The notes under the pieces: model-generated
The model's input: the letters and a program-made list of their open reading frames with translations, nothing else
Databases searched by the model: none
Told to the model about the DNA's origin: nothing
Assembly: GCA_028689775.1 (NCBI GenBank)
Contig: JAQVCM010000004.1
Span: 124,001 to 188,000, forward strand
DNA length: 64,000 nt
Source of the DNA: Crocinitomicaceae bacterium
GTDB lineage: Bacteria > Bacteroidota > Bacteroidia > Flavobacteriales_D > Crocinitomicaceae
Direction of reading: 5' to 3'
Made by a program: the position numbers and the translations under genes
Shown: positions 44,707 to 54,393 of the stretch, one piece after another
How the letters are laid out: each line of letters begins with the position of its first letter
Position numbering within the stretch: the first letter of the stretch is position 1

Positions 44707-45839
44707 TAGCGTATCATTATCCATTCTAACTTAGACGTTAAATTTATGGGCGCACTTCCTTCTTTATATTCCGCATAAACACCAATTCTATCTTCATCCG
44801 TAGTTTTAAAAACCAACTGAAAATCATTTTTCTGATCGTAAATTTCTTCCCACTCCATCAGTTCATTGATTTGAACTTTGACGTTCGGATAAAGCGAAGA
44901 AACTTCCTGCACTTTCATTCCAACACGAACGCTAGAGACTGTCTGAAAGTTTTCATTCATTACGATTATTGCCAGGATTGAATCTGTTTCTAATGCAGGA
45001 ATTAATGCAAATACCGGTTCATCTTTATAAAAATAAACTTGAGCAACGCCTCCACCATCATATCCAAATTGATAGGCATCCGTTTCTCTCTTTTTAAGAC
45101 TTTTTAATTGTTTTTCGTAGTCCCGAATGGATGTGCCTACCTTGATATTTCCCGCTCTCCCTTTTGAAATTGGGTAATCCAAAAAACTAAAAGCTGTTTT
45201 CTTTGCTGCTTCTAGCTCAAGGTACTTCAAGTAATTTTCAAAATCTTCTTTGGTTAAGGTAGCGCGATGGTATTCCAAATCCAAGTTTTCAATTAAAATT
45301 GGATCCGTCGGATCTTCTTCATGCAATTCATACGCTTGAATGTATTGGGGATGATTGCGAAACTGAGTTTTAACAAGCGACAAACTTGAAATACTAAAAA
45401 TAACAAATCCTAAAGCGGTAAATAACAAGACACGTAATGAAATTTCACGGTTGTATTTGCTTTTGGTTTTAAAGTATTTATACACATTGAAAATCAAAAA
45501 CATTGTCAACAAAATCAATCCTGTTCTCAGATGAACGTCTCCTCCTGGCCAAAATTGGAGTTTAAATAATATTCCTGTACATACAACCCCGAAAGCAATT
45601 CCAAGTCCTACACCGGCAAAAACTTTCGTTTGAGGAAGTGTATCGTAGGTGTCCGGATTCACCATCTGCTTAAAATCAAGTTTATTGAAATAAGCAAAAC
45701 CGAAAAGAATATAATAAATGGCCAAAAAGGACATCGATAAAACCAATAAAACTCCGCCTCCAGGAATCAGAAAGAATTCAAATATTACTGCAATCCAAGC
45801 GTTTACGGACAAAACCCTAACGGTTGTATTCATTGTCAA
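44706..45839 (-). CDS. Membrane protein with large soluble C-terminal domain
   Basis: A 377-residue protein of unknown function. The first ~160 residues hold about five hydrophobic segments (for example 12-30, 34-50, 70-92, 100-118, 133-152). The remaining ~215 residues are soluble, with a helical stretch and repeated small-domain patterns including RVGMKVQEVSSLYPNVKVQ. Its stop overlaps the start of the HutD-like gene. No known family was recognised. Confidence 0.65.
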   Translation of the reverse strand: MTMNTTVRVLSVNAWIAVIFEFFLIPGGGVLLVLSMSFLAIYYILFGFAYFNKLDFKQMVNPDTYDTLPQTKVFAGVGLGIAFGVVCTGILFKLQFWPGGDVHLRTGLILLTMFLIFNVYKYFKTKSKYNREISLRVLLFTALGFVIFSISSLSLVKTQFRNHPQYIQAYELHEEDPTDPILIENLDLEYHRATLTKEDFENYLKYLELEAAKKTAFSFLDYPISKGRAGNIKVGTSIRDYEKQLKSLKKRETDAYQFGYDGGGVAQVYFYKDEPVFALIPALETDSILAIIVMNENFQTVSSVRVGMKVQEVSSLYPNVKVQINELMEWEEIYDQKNDFQLVFKTTDEDRIGVYAEYKEGSAPINLTSKLEWIMIR

Positions 45840-45886
45840 CGAGTTTTATTGGTTTTAAATTATAAGTTGAAAGTCTCTTGAAAACC

Positions 45887-48316
45887 TTATTTTTGACTTT
45901 CCATTACTCTATTCTTCACGTATTTATCCAACCACTGATCTTGTTCCCAAAGTAGGTGTAAAATACTTTCTTTTGCTTTGTAACCGTGACTTTCTTTTGG
46001 TAAAATCACCAATCGAACTGTTGCTCCTAAACCTTTCAAGGCATTGAAGTAACGCTCACTTTGCATTGGATAGGTTCCCGCATTGTTGTCATCTTCTCCG
46101 TGAACCAATAACAGTGGCGTTTTCATTTTATCTGCTTGCTGGAAGGGCGACATCGTGTTGTAAACTTCTGGTGCTTCCCAGTAATTTCGCTCTTCACTTT
46201 GGAAACCAAAAGGTGTTAAGGTTCTGTTGTAAGCGCCACTTCGTGCGATTCCTGCTGCAAATAAATCAGAATGTGAAAGTAAGTTCGCAACCATAAATGC
46301 GCCGTAACTGTGTCCACCAACTGCAATTCTATTTCGATCGATATATCCCAATCCATCCACGTAATCAATCGCAGCTTTTGCATTTGCAACCAATTGTTTT
46401 ACATACGTATCATTTGGTTGTTCGTCTCCTTCACCAACGATTGGGAAAGATGCGTCATCCAAAACGACATACCCTTTTGTTACCCAATAAACCATCGAAC
46501 CGTAATACGGAAATGTAAATGCATTCGGGTTTTGTGTACTCTGTGCAGCGCTTGATTTATCTTTGTATTCAGCTGGATATGCCCAAATAATCATCGGCAT
46601 TTTCTCTTTCTTTTTCACGTCATAACCAAGTGGCAAATACAAGGTTCCAGAAAGCGCCAATCCATCGTCACGTTTATAATTAATCACTTCTTTGTGAACA
46701 TTTTGAATGCTGATAAATGGATTTTCGAAATGCGTGATTTGAGTCAATTTATTTCCTTTCAAATTTCTGAAAAAGTAATTTGGATATTCTGTTGGAGACT
46801 CAATTCGCACCAACAATTCATTTTTCAGGTGATCATACGAACGTAAATCTTCTACTTTATCGGTGTACTTCGATTGATAAATTCTTTTCTTTTTTAAATC
46901 TTTTAAATTGATTTGATCCAAGAAAGGAAATTGTCCTTTTGCGGTGTGACCTTCGCCTAACAAGAACGCATTTTCATTAGAAATCGACAAAACATTTTTA
47001 CCAAAATTATTTCTTTCAGTAACGAAACTTCCTGGATCGCTGTATTTATCTTGGTAACTTCTATCTGATAAAATTTTAGCCTCTTGCGATGCATCAGAAG
47101 GATTGAATAAATACGTTTTAGTATTTCTCGTATTCCACCAAGAATCATAGGCAATTGCGAGGGTATTATTTGCCCATTGAATGTAGCTCACACGGTTAAT
47201 CGTTTTCAAAATACTTTTGTCATTTCCTTTGAACGGATATTCCATTTCAAAAACCTCATCTCTAAATGGAACAACCGTCTCAGGATCTCCGCCATCTAAA
47301 GCGGTTACGTACACCAATGTTGAAGGTTTATCGCTTCGCCAAGAAAAATTTCTTTTCCCAGTTCGTACCGCCATAAAACCTTGTGGTAAATCTTCGATTA
47401 AGGGCACTTCTAATACCGTTTCAACTTGCTTACCATCTTTGGTGAAAACAGTTGTTTTGGAAGGGAAACGTTGATACGTTACCAAGTAAGAAAATGGTTT
47501 TTCAATCGTTTCAATCAATACATAATTTCCATCTGGTGAAAAGTTAACACTTGTATAAATCGCACTTGAAAGCCATTTTTCCATCTTTCCATTCAAAGAA
47601 ACTTTGTAGATTTCTGATTGCGCCAATTGCTCAAAATTATGCTCGTCGTTTTTGTTTTTCAACAAATCTTGATACGTTCTATTTTGAGCTTTCTTGCCGT
47701 CGTTTACCGAAATCGTTGGTCCAGAAGGAACAGCCGTTTTGGTATTAATCAATTCTTCTCTTTTTTCAGAAACAATTTTAACCAACAAAGCTTGTCCGTC
47801 AGCAAACCAATTGATAACATCACCAACGTTTGCATTTGCTTTATCACTTACGATTTTGCTTGCTGTTGCAGAAGCGATATCCAAGATCCAAATCTCAACA
47901 CCTTTGGAAGTGGTATTTGTCAACGCAATTTTCTTTTGATCAGGTGACCAACTGAAATTCGTTAATTTTGGATTGCTTGGCAAACCTTTCACCTCAACGA
48001 TGGTTGCATTTTTTGTTTTAAGATTTTTAATCTGAAGTTTATTGAAATACGTTACACGACTTCCAATATTCGTTTTTGGATCAATTCTTAAACCGCCCAA
48101 GCGTAATTCTTCTTGCGAAAGATCTTCAATGGATTCATACGAATCTCTCGACAACAAAACCATGTAATTCTTGGCTTCGTCAATCAAAACGCTTGGCGCT
48201 CTTGGAACATCTACGAGGTCCATAATCGCTTTCGGCGGCTTTTGATATCCTGCATTTTCTTGTGCGTGAATTGGAGCCATGGCTAAAGTAAGGATTAAAA
48301 AAACGAGTTTTTTCAT
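45887..48316 (-). CDS. S9 family prolyl-oligopeptidase-type peptidase
   Basis: An 809-residue exported serine peptidase. A signal peptide (about 1-18, ending PIHAQ) leads to a beta-propeller-like N-terminal region (about 90-520) and an alpha/beta-hydrolase domain. The nucleophile is S670 in GGHSYGAF, the Asp lies in HGEDDNNAG and the His in ESHGYKA. The overall order resembles the chloroplast glutamyl endopeptidase (CGEP) group of S9. It would cut peptides in the periplasm. It is monocistronic as far as I can see. Confidence 0.92.
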   Translation of the reverse strand: MKKLVFLILTLAMAPIHAQENAGYQKPPKAIMDLVDVPRAPSVLIDEAKNYMVLLSRDSYESIEDLSQEELRLGGLRIDPKTNIGSRVTYFNKLQIKNLKTKNATIVEVKGLPSNPKLTNFSWSPDQKKIALTNTTSKGVEIWILDIASATASKIVSDKANANVGDVINWFADGQALLVKIVSEKREELINTKTAVPSGPTISVNDGKKAQNRTYQDLLKNKNDEHNFEQLAQSEIYKVSLNGKMEKWLSSAIYTSVNFSPDGNYVLIETIEKPFSYLVTYQRFPSKTTVFTKDGKQVETVLEVPLIEDLPQGFMAVRTGKRNFSWRSDKPSTLVYVTALDGGDPETVVPFRDEVFEMEYPFKGNDKSILKTINRVSYIQWANNTLAIAYDSWWNTRNTKTYLFNPSDASQEAKILSDRSYQDKYSDPGSFVTERNNFGKNVLSISNENAFLLGEGHTAKGQFPFLDQINLKDLKKKRIYQSKYTDKVEDLRSYDHLKNELLVRIESPTEYPNYFFRNLKGNKLTQITHFENPFISIQNVHKEVINYKRDDGLALSGTLYLPLGYDVKKKEKMPMIIWAYPAEYKDKSSAAQSTQNPNAFTFPYYGSMVYWVTKGYVVLDDASFPIVGEGDEQPNDTYVKQLVANAKAAIDYVDGLGYIDRNRIAVGGHSYGAFMVANLLSHSDLFAAGIARSGAYNRTLTPFGFQSEERNYWEAPEVYNTMSPFQQADKMKTPLLLVHGEDDNNAGTYPMQSERYFNALKGLGATVRLVILPKESHGYKAKESILHLLWEQDQWLDKYVKNRVMESQK

Positions 48317-48458
48317 ATTTGTTTTTTGTTTATTGATGATTTTGTTTCAGCTTTTGAGTCTGAACTAGCTTCAAAAACTAATCGATGATTTATAGTCTAA
48401 AATAATTTTAGCTAAAATTAAGCTTTATTTTGGGATGGACAAAAGAACAGAAATATTA

Positions 48459-49172
48459 TCACTCAAAACCAAACAACTTCAACAACCATCTTTTGTTGAT
48501 TTTAAATTTACCGCTCGCAGAATTCTTTCTTTCCGTCAATTGCTGCAGATTAGCTGGCTTTAGCTTTTTCAATTTTCGAGTTTCGTTGATTTGATTTTTA
48601 AACTTTTCTAGGAAAGTCGGAGGATCTTGTACAATCCATTCAATCAATTTGTTGACGACTTCTCTCCTTTCAAAATGCCAGTCGTATTCACACGCAGCTT
48701 CGCTCAGTTGTTTCAATGGTGGAAGCGCTTTCTCGTAGTTTTCAGTAAGTGCATACAAAATCGCAAGGTCGTATGCGTAATAGCTTTTATCTTTCTCCTT
48801 CTCAAGAATTTCGATTGCTGACCAAATATCTTTAAAATTTCGTTCAAGTAGCTGAAAGCGCTTAATTGCCTTGTCACATAATACTTCTACCACTTTTATG
48901 AACTGATCTTCATCCGTAAATTCAATGAAGTCACTGACTCTATTTACGTAAGAATAGGCAAAGTTTTCTCTCGGATAAAAATGAAAATCCAGTCCAACAT
49001 TCAGATAGGAACCTTTTGACCAAGCAGAAGGTTGAAATTCAATCACGAATGTTAACCATTCTTTGTCGCAATGAAATGAGCGCGATTTCCCTTTTTGGAT
49101 AAATCCATACAGTTTCAACCGATCATTGGCTATTGATTTAAGAAGTTTGTTAAAGTCTATTTCTGGTTCCAT
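48459..49172 (-). CDS. DUF4304-like protein
   Basis: A 237-residue cytoplasmic protein. The N-terminal half (LKLYGFIQKGKSRSFHCD, then FVIEFQPSAWSKGSYLNVGLDFHF) matches the DUF4304 pattern of small proteins with unknown function. The C-terminal half is helical and reminiscent of TPRs, ending in a basic region. It is the last gene of a five-gene same-strand run that starts with the MBOAT gene, though the gap of 33 nt allows separate control. Confidence 0.65.
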   Translation of the reverse strand: MEPEIDFNKLLKSIANDRLKLYGFIQKGKSRSFHCDKEWLTFVIEFQPSAWSKGSYLNVGLDFHFYPRENFAYSYVNRVSDFIEFTDEDQFIKVVEVLCDKAIKRFQLLERNFKDIWSAIEILEKEKDKSYYAYDLAILYALTENYEKALPPLKQLSEAACEYDWHFERREVVNKLIEWIVQDPPTFLEKFKNQINETRKLKKLKPANLQQLTERKNSASGKFKINKRWLLKLFGFE

Positions 49173-49205
49173 TGGATTTGTATCGGTCGACTTTAAAGGT
49201 ACGAA

Positions 49206-50093
49206 TTAATCATTTTCAATTTTTGAAATGCAAAATTTAATTCGTTCAACATAATCCCGTGCCTTTTCGTATTTACTTAAAGTCTCTAGATCTTTAAAAT
49301 ACCTTTCTTGGATTTTCGATTTCTTGAAATCAGTTGCTATTTCATCTATGAGTTTGTTGACATCTATACTTTTTAAATTACCCGATTCGGCGATAAAATT
49401 TGATGCACCAATCATAAAATCACGGAGTGCGTATTGGTAATTTTCTCTAAACAAATACGATAAACCTCTATTGTAATAAGCGTCTTCATCATGAGAATCT
49501 TGACTTATCAGATTTGTATATAATTCAATCGCTTGACTAAAACACCTTTTTCGATTGAGTTTAGCTCCCAATTCGTAAGTGTTAGTCGTTCTCACTTCTT
49601 CACAATTATTTGATTCGACAACCTGAATATCTTTCATGTAATATGTATATCCAAAAATTCCTTTAATCACTTTTACATCTACGCTATCAAAATCAAAACA
49701 TTTATTTACCGCTACTTCCGTTTTAATTGTTCCATACGCTGTTTCAAAACCGTTGAAGTATTGATTCTTTCCAACGATTATCACAACGCCAGTATGTTTC
49801 ATGCGAATAAGATCTGAACGGAGAGGCAGTTTGTTAATTCCGAAAAACAAGAAAACAATGAATGAAATTCCAAATATGACGATACCAACAGTGTATTTCT
49901 GAAGTTTCCAAATGAAAACAATACTCAAAATAAAAATCACAATCAGAACAATTAATAATATATCGGCTATGTCACTTCCATTTTCTGTTCGATAAATTAT
50001 TTTCTCTGTCAAAGAATAATAAAGAAGAAACGCAAGAACGACCAACAACACGTTGATTGAAAAGATTGTAATTAATTTCTTTGTTTTCAGCAT
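49206..50093 (-). CDS. Membrane protein with TPR-like domain
   Basis: A 295-residue protein with about three or four hydrophobic segments in the first ~95 residues, a small beta-rich region (about 100-165), and a TPR-like helical domain (about 168-225, with YELGAKLNRKRCFSQAIELY and EDAYYNRGLSYLF). Soluble parts would be on one side of the membrane for protein contacts. It lies 50 nt after a small membrane protein gene. Function unknown. Confidence 0.65.
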   Translation of the reverse strand: MLKTKKLITIFSINVLLVVLAFLLYYSLTEKIIYRTENGSDIADILLIVLIVIFILSIVFIWKLQKYTVGIVIFGISFIVFLFFGINKLPLRSDLIRMKHTGVVIIVGKNQYFNGFETAYGTIKTEVAVNKCFDFDSVDVKVIKGIFGYTYYMKDIQVVESNNCEEVRTTNTYELGAKLNRKRCFSQAIELYTNLISQDSHDEDAYYNRGLSYLFRENYQYALRDFMIGASNFIAESGNLKSIDVNKLIDEIATDFKKSKIQERYFKDLETLSKYEKARDYVERIKFCISKIEND

Positions 50094-50143
50094 ATAGATT
50101 ATCCAGTAGAAGTTGAAATGAATACGAATTTAAGTTTTAAAAA

Positions 50144-50539
50144 TCAATTCGCATTTTGTTGGTATTCCTCGAGCACTTTTAAAGTGAAGATTCCGACAGG
50201 CAAGAAAAACAAACTGATTACTCGTAAAAAACCATTCTTTTTCCCTTTCAGTTCGTGTGTTGTATTGAAGATAAACAGCATCGTAAGCGTACTATAAAAT
50301 ACAGCGACAACTGTTAAACCGATTCCAATTGTTGCTATCAAAAAAGCCATGATGGAAGCATCCAAAAAGTGGAAATATCCAGCGATTGATAAAAGTACTA
50401 TTCCGATTATACTATACAAGGAAATCTGTCGCACGGACTTAAGCTCTGACAAAGCATAACTTGGGATCTTGATGGAATAACTGACTATCAAACAACAAAT
50501 CCATTGAATAGTGATGTAGGCAAATAAAATTTCTGGCAT
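50144..50539 (-). CDS. Small four-helix membrane protein
   Basis: A 131-residue protein with about four hydrophobic helices and a short basic C-terminus. No recognised family. It starts 13 nt after the SGNH-like gene and is probably in the same operon as the MBOAT acyltransferase. Any role in the acylation system is inferred from position only. Confidence 0.55.
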   Translation of the reverse strand: MPEILFAYITIQWICCLIVSYSIKIPSYALSELKSVRQISLYSIIGIVLLSIAGYFHFLDASIMAFLIATIGIGLTVVAVFYSTLTMLFIFNTTHELKGKKNGFLRVISLFFLPVGIFTLKVLEEYQQNAN

Positions 50540-50552
50540 GCGTTCGTATTCG

Positions 50553-51521
50553 TTAACGTGACGTGTCGGAATGAACCTTCAATCGTGATTGATATTCCGC
50601 TTCTATGAATTTTTGTTTGTCTTTTTTGTCCAGAAGACCTTTTTGTAAAAGTCCATTAAACCATGTAGAGAAAATCTTGGCGCCTTTGTAATTCAAGTGT
50701 TCTAAATCTGCAAATTCGGAATCTTGCAGTCGAAACTTTGAAAAATCAAGGTATTCAATGTCAGAAAAATTCTCTTTTCGAATCTTTTGATAAGTGGATT
50801 CAAAATCATAATCCTCGTATCGATCGTGTAAAGGACTGCGAATTAAGTAAACTTTCTTACCTTTCTGTTGACAGGATGCAATTATCTTTTTCAAATCTTG
50901 AATGCTTCGAGTTGAAAATTTTAAGTTTTGACGGAATTGTTTGAGTTCTTCCACAGTTGGCAAAGGAAGTTGTACAAGTGAATCTGTTTTGTCTCTGTCC
51001 AAATATCTAAAACCGCCAAGCGAATAGTTAAATTGCCGTTTGATGGCGCGATTTATATTTGAACTGGAAGATAGAAACAGTACATTGATGAATCCCGAAG
51101 TATTATTGGAAGCGAGAAAGGATCTATCTTTCTGACTCATAAATGGAGAATAAATGGTGTACTGTGCTTCCAAAAACATGTCGTCATACGCCCAGTCGTC
51201 CATTTTACTGGTGATGTTATTATTGGCAAACTCAATGAATACCGTTTCTACTCCGGGATTATCTTTCAGGATTTCTTTCAGCTTGAATGATGCATAAAAA
51301 TACGGTTCACCAGAATTCGAAACATTCTGAAGATCTTCAATTAAAGAGTCGTTAAAAGCACACTCTGGATGCGAATGACCGACAATCAAATGCTTGGTAT
51401 TTTCTTTTAACTCAAAAACAGCATTTTTTCGTAAAACAGATTCACTGATTAAAACTGGAACTATAAAAAAGAGTGCCAGAATGACTAAAAAAACGGTGGT
51501 CAATTTTATAAATCTCTTCAT
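50553..51521 (-). CDS. SGNH/AlgJ-like partner of the MBOAT acyltransferase
   Basis: A 322-residue protein with an N-terminal membrane anchor (about 8-28) and a periplasmic domain. It has VGHSHPE (H49-S50-H51) early, FIEFANNN in the middle, and DLEHLNYKGA late, the spacing expected of a divergent SGNH hydrolase (Ser ... Asp-x-x-His). In AlgJ/DltD-type systems such proteins pass acyl groups from the MBOAT partner to a polymer or lipid. It starts 3 nt after the MBOAT gene. Substrate unknown. Confidence 0.75.
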   Translation of the reverse strand: MKRFIKLTTVFLVILALFFIVPVLISESVLRKNAVFELKENTKHLIVGHSHPECAFNDSLIEDLQNVSNSGEPYFYASFKLKEILKDNPGVETVFIEFANNNITSKMDDWAYDDMFLEAQYTIYSPFMSQKDRSFLASNNTSGFINVLFLSSSSNINRAIKRQFNYSLGGFRYLDRDKTDSLVQLPLPTVEELKQFRQNLKFSTRSIQDLKKIIASCQQKGKKVYLIRSPLHDRYEDYDFESTYQKIRKENFSDIEYLDFSKFRLQDSEFADLEHLNYKGAKIFSTWFNGLLQKGLLDKKDKQKFIEAEYQSRLKVHSDTSR

Positions 51522-51524
51522 ATC

Positions 51525-52961
51525 TTAAAATTGAAAATAGATGAATTCTTGTTGTTTTCCGTGTGAAAACAAGATGAATAGACCGATAACCACATAAATT
51601 CCCCACCTGTAAATGCGTTTGTCGATTTGAAAAACATCCGCCAGCGCATGTTGTCTTTCTCTACTGATCCATTCTAACGTAAAGAAAATCAAAATCATAA
51701 GAAGCAGTCCGATTGGCAAATATTCAGGTGCTGAAAAAAGTGAGGAAGAGAAAATCGTTGAGATATAACTTCCGGCGTGACTTAAACTTTCTGCTCTAAA
51801 AAATATCCAAGCGAAAACAGTTAAACCGAATGTCAATGTCATTTTTGAAAACTCCTTGAAACGAGGCAATTTTCTGTCTTTTGCAATCCCGTCTAGATTT
51901 ACTCGGTTGCTATCCGTAAGCAATAAAGGAAGGAAATAAAAAGCGTTCAAAGCTCCCCAAACAACAAAAGTCCAATTTGCTCCGTGCCAAAATCCACTGA
52001 CGAGAAAGATGATAAACGTATTTCGGATTTTCATCCACGTTCCTCCCCGACTTCCTCCCAAAGGAATATACAGATAATCTCTAAACCACGTTGACAATGA
52101 AATGTGCCAACGTCTCCAGAATTCAGCAATGTCGCGCGAGAAATACGGATAATTGAAATTTCGCATCAAATCAAATCCAAAAAGTCTGGATGTTCCGATC
52201 GCAATATCTGAATAACCTGAAAAATCGCCATAAATCTGAATGGTGAAAAAGACTGCACCTAAAACCAAGGTACTTCCAGATAAATCGGCAGAATTATTGA
52301 AGATCATGTTGGCGTATTCTGCACAACTATCTGCAATGATTACTTTTTTGAATAATCCCCACAAAATTTGACGCATTCCGTCAACCGCCATTCCATAATC
52401 AAACTTTCGCTTCTTGTAAAACTGTGGCAACAAGTGCGTCGCTCTTTCAATTGGTCCGGCAACAAGTTGAGGAAAGAAACAAACAAATGCCGTAAATGCA
52501 ATGAAATCTTTCGTTGGTTCCAACTTTCTTCGATAAACATCAATGGAATAACTTAAGGTTTGAAAGGTGTAAAAACTAATTCCAACCGGTAAAATGATGC
52601 TCAACGAACTGGCTCTAATCTCTGTTCCAAAAAATGAAAATGCACTCACAAAATTGTCAATGAAGAAATTGTAATATTTGAAGAATCCAAGAAATCCGAG
52701 ATTTACGAGGATACTTGTCCACAGCAACAATTTTCGTTTCGTTTGATTTTCTTGACTTAATAAACCTCTTCCGATAAAGTAATCGACCAAAGTGCTGAAT
52801 AAAATCAAGGATAAAAATCGCCAATCCCACCAACCGTAAAAGAAATAACTTGCAACAACGATTAAGAGATTTTGGAATTTCAAACTTTTATTTGTCAAAT
52901 ACCAATAGAGTATAAAGACAATCGGCAGGAATATCGCAAAATCAACGGAGTTAAAAAGCAT
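51525..52961 (-). CDS. MBOAT family O-acyltransferase (AlgI/DltB-like)
   Basis: A 478-residue protein with about 11 membrane segments. Signatures are FWRRWHISLSTWFRDYLYIPLGGSR and the catalytic H326 in SGFWHGANW. AlgI acetylates alginate and DltB moves D-Ala; here the target is more likely a surface polysaccharide or lipid. It leads an operon with an SGNH-like protein 3 nt downstream. Full length and intact. Confidence 0.92.
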   Translation of the reverse strand: MLFNSVDFAIFLPIVFILYWYLTNKSLKFQNLLIVVASYFFYGWWDWRFLSLILFSTLVDYFIGRGLLSQENQTKRKLLLWTSILVNLGFLGFFKYYNFFIDNFVSAFSFFGTEIRASSLSIILPVGISFYTFQTLSYSIDVYRRKLEPTKDFIAFTAFVCFFPQLVAGPIERATHLLPQFYKKRKFDYGMAVDGMRQILWGLFKKVIIADSCAEYANMIFNNSADLSGSTLVLGAVFFTIQIYGDFSGYSDIAIGTSRLFGFDLMRNFNYPYFSRDIAEFWRRWHISLSTWFRDYLYIPLGGSRGGTWMKIRNTFIIFLVSGFWHGANWTFVVWGALNAFYFLPLLLTDSNRVNLDGIAKDRKLPRFKEFSKMTLTFGLTVFAWIFFRAESLSHAGSYISTIFSSSLFSAPEYLPIGLLLMILIFFTLEWISRERQHALADVFQIDKRIYRWGIYVVIGLFILFSHGKQQEFIYFQF

Positions 52962-53120
52962 TTATGTTTTGTTAGTAATGATAGAAGTTCTTGCTACCCC
53001 ATCCAGGTTGAGATAGCAGAACTAATTCAATTTTCCTCAAAAATAAAAATTAAAGTCAAGTAATACACGTTAATTGAAAGCTAATTGCATTCCAGTGTCT
53101 CTCGGTCCTTTTAGAACGAA

Positions 53121-53177
53121 TTATTTCCCCAAAGTATATCTCACTCCTAAAGAAACGCTAGGACCATAATGGTACAT
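53121..53177 (-). pseudogene. Remnant of an outer-membrane protein C-terminus
   Basis: A 19-codon fragment (stop included) that reads MYHYGPSVSLGVRYTLGK, the typical final strand of a Bacteroidota outer-membrane barrel, ending in a normal stop. Upstream of it the frame is closed by a stop codon and no signal peptide or body is present. I think a barrel gene was deleted here, leaving its tail. It sits next to a frameshifted nuclease gene, so the whole patch looks decayed. Confidence 0.45.
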
Positions 53178-53237
53178 TTTATTTATTCAAATTATGATAC
53201 GTTCACACAATAATATAAGTTTCTTAAGTCAGGTTAA

Positions 53238-54252
53238 TCAATCATTTTGTGACAACCTATTTCTTGCTCGTTCTATAGATTGCTGTAATTTGCTTTCCAA
53301 TAATTTTATTTCTGGAAGATGAGTGAGATATTCAGCGATTTTTATATTACTTTTTTCGAGTTGCATTAATTCAACATGCTCTTCATTCTTATTTGCACAA
53401 AGTATTAATCCCAATGGTTTATTCTCGTTTACAATCATTTCATATTTCTCCAACCAAGCCAAATACAATTCCATTTGTCCTTTGTCGGAAGCTTGAAATT
53501 TACCTAGTTTAAGATCTATAACTATTAATCGTTGTAATCTTCTATGATAAAATAATAAGTCGATATAATAATCTTCATTATCTATCGTAATTCTTTTTTG
53601 ACGTGCTAAAAATGCAAAGTCAGAACCTAGTTCGATTATGAAATTTTGTAATTCCATTAGAATAGCTGACTCTAAATCCTTCTCAGAATAGCTATTATGC
53701 AAACCTAAAAAGTCCAAAAAATAAGGGTCTTTAAAAACTAAATCTGGAGTAAGTTGCTGCGTGTCTTTTAATTTGTTCAACTCGTTTTGAATGGTTTCAT
53801 TTGGTTTCTTACTGATAGCAGTTCGCTCATATAACATTGCATCAATACGCTCTTGCAATGTTCTTGTGCTCCATTTTTCCATTTTACACATTTCAGCATA
53901 AAATGAACGTTTGAGATTATCATTGATGTAAATTAAAGTTTTTAAATGTGTCCAACTCAATTTTGCACTCAGTGCGTGCAAAATCTTTTCATCTTCATAA
54001 ATTTCCGAAATACGAACGCAATTTCTCAGCTGTCTTTCACTCCATCCTCTGCCATACGATTTCGTTAATTGACTTGCAAGAATTGAAATAACTTGCTTGC
54101 CATATTCTGCTCGTTTTTCTTGTAAAACATCTTGATTAATGCGCTTACCAAGATTCCATTACATTTGCAGTCACAGACACTTCATTTTTGCCTTGCTCTA
54201 CAATGTTTCTTATTTCATTAAACAATGCTTTATTTGATGCCGATTTAATCAT
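53238..54252 (-). pseudogene. Frameshifted DUF1016 (YhcG-type) PD-(D/E)xK nuclease
   Basis: From the ATG at 54252 the first frame reads MIKSASNKALFNEIRN and NEVSVTAN, the usual DUF1016 N-terminus, but stops at TAA after about 34 codons. The protein continues in another frame as WNLGKRINQDVLQEKR and runs open to 53238, including the nuclease core (DYYIDLLFYHRRLQRLIVID, then LKLGKF). Between TAN and WNLGKR only 4 nt remain where relatives have about 7 residues, consistent with a 17-nt deletion near 54156-54163. YhcG-type proteins often occur near restriction systems or alone. The downstream piece has no good start, so I call it inactive. Confidence 0.8.
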
Positions 54253-54393
54253 TGCTTGATTGCATATTTTAAAAATTACATATAAAGCTAATAAAATTCC
54301 TATCATCAAACACAAAAACTTTATCTCATTCTCCAGGTTAAATCCTCAAGAACAAGATAAAGCTTTCCTATCTTTAGAATCGATTAAATCTTC

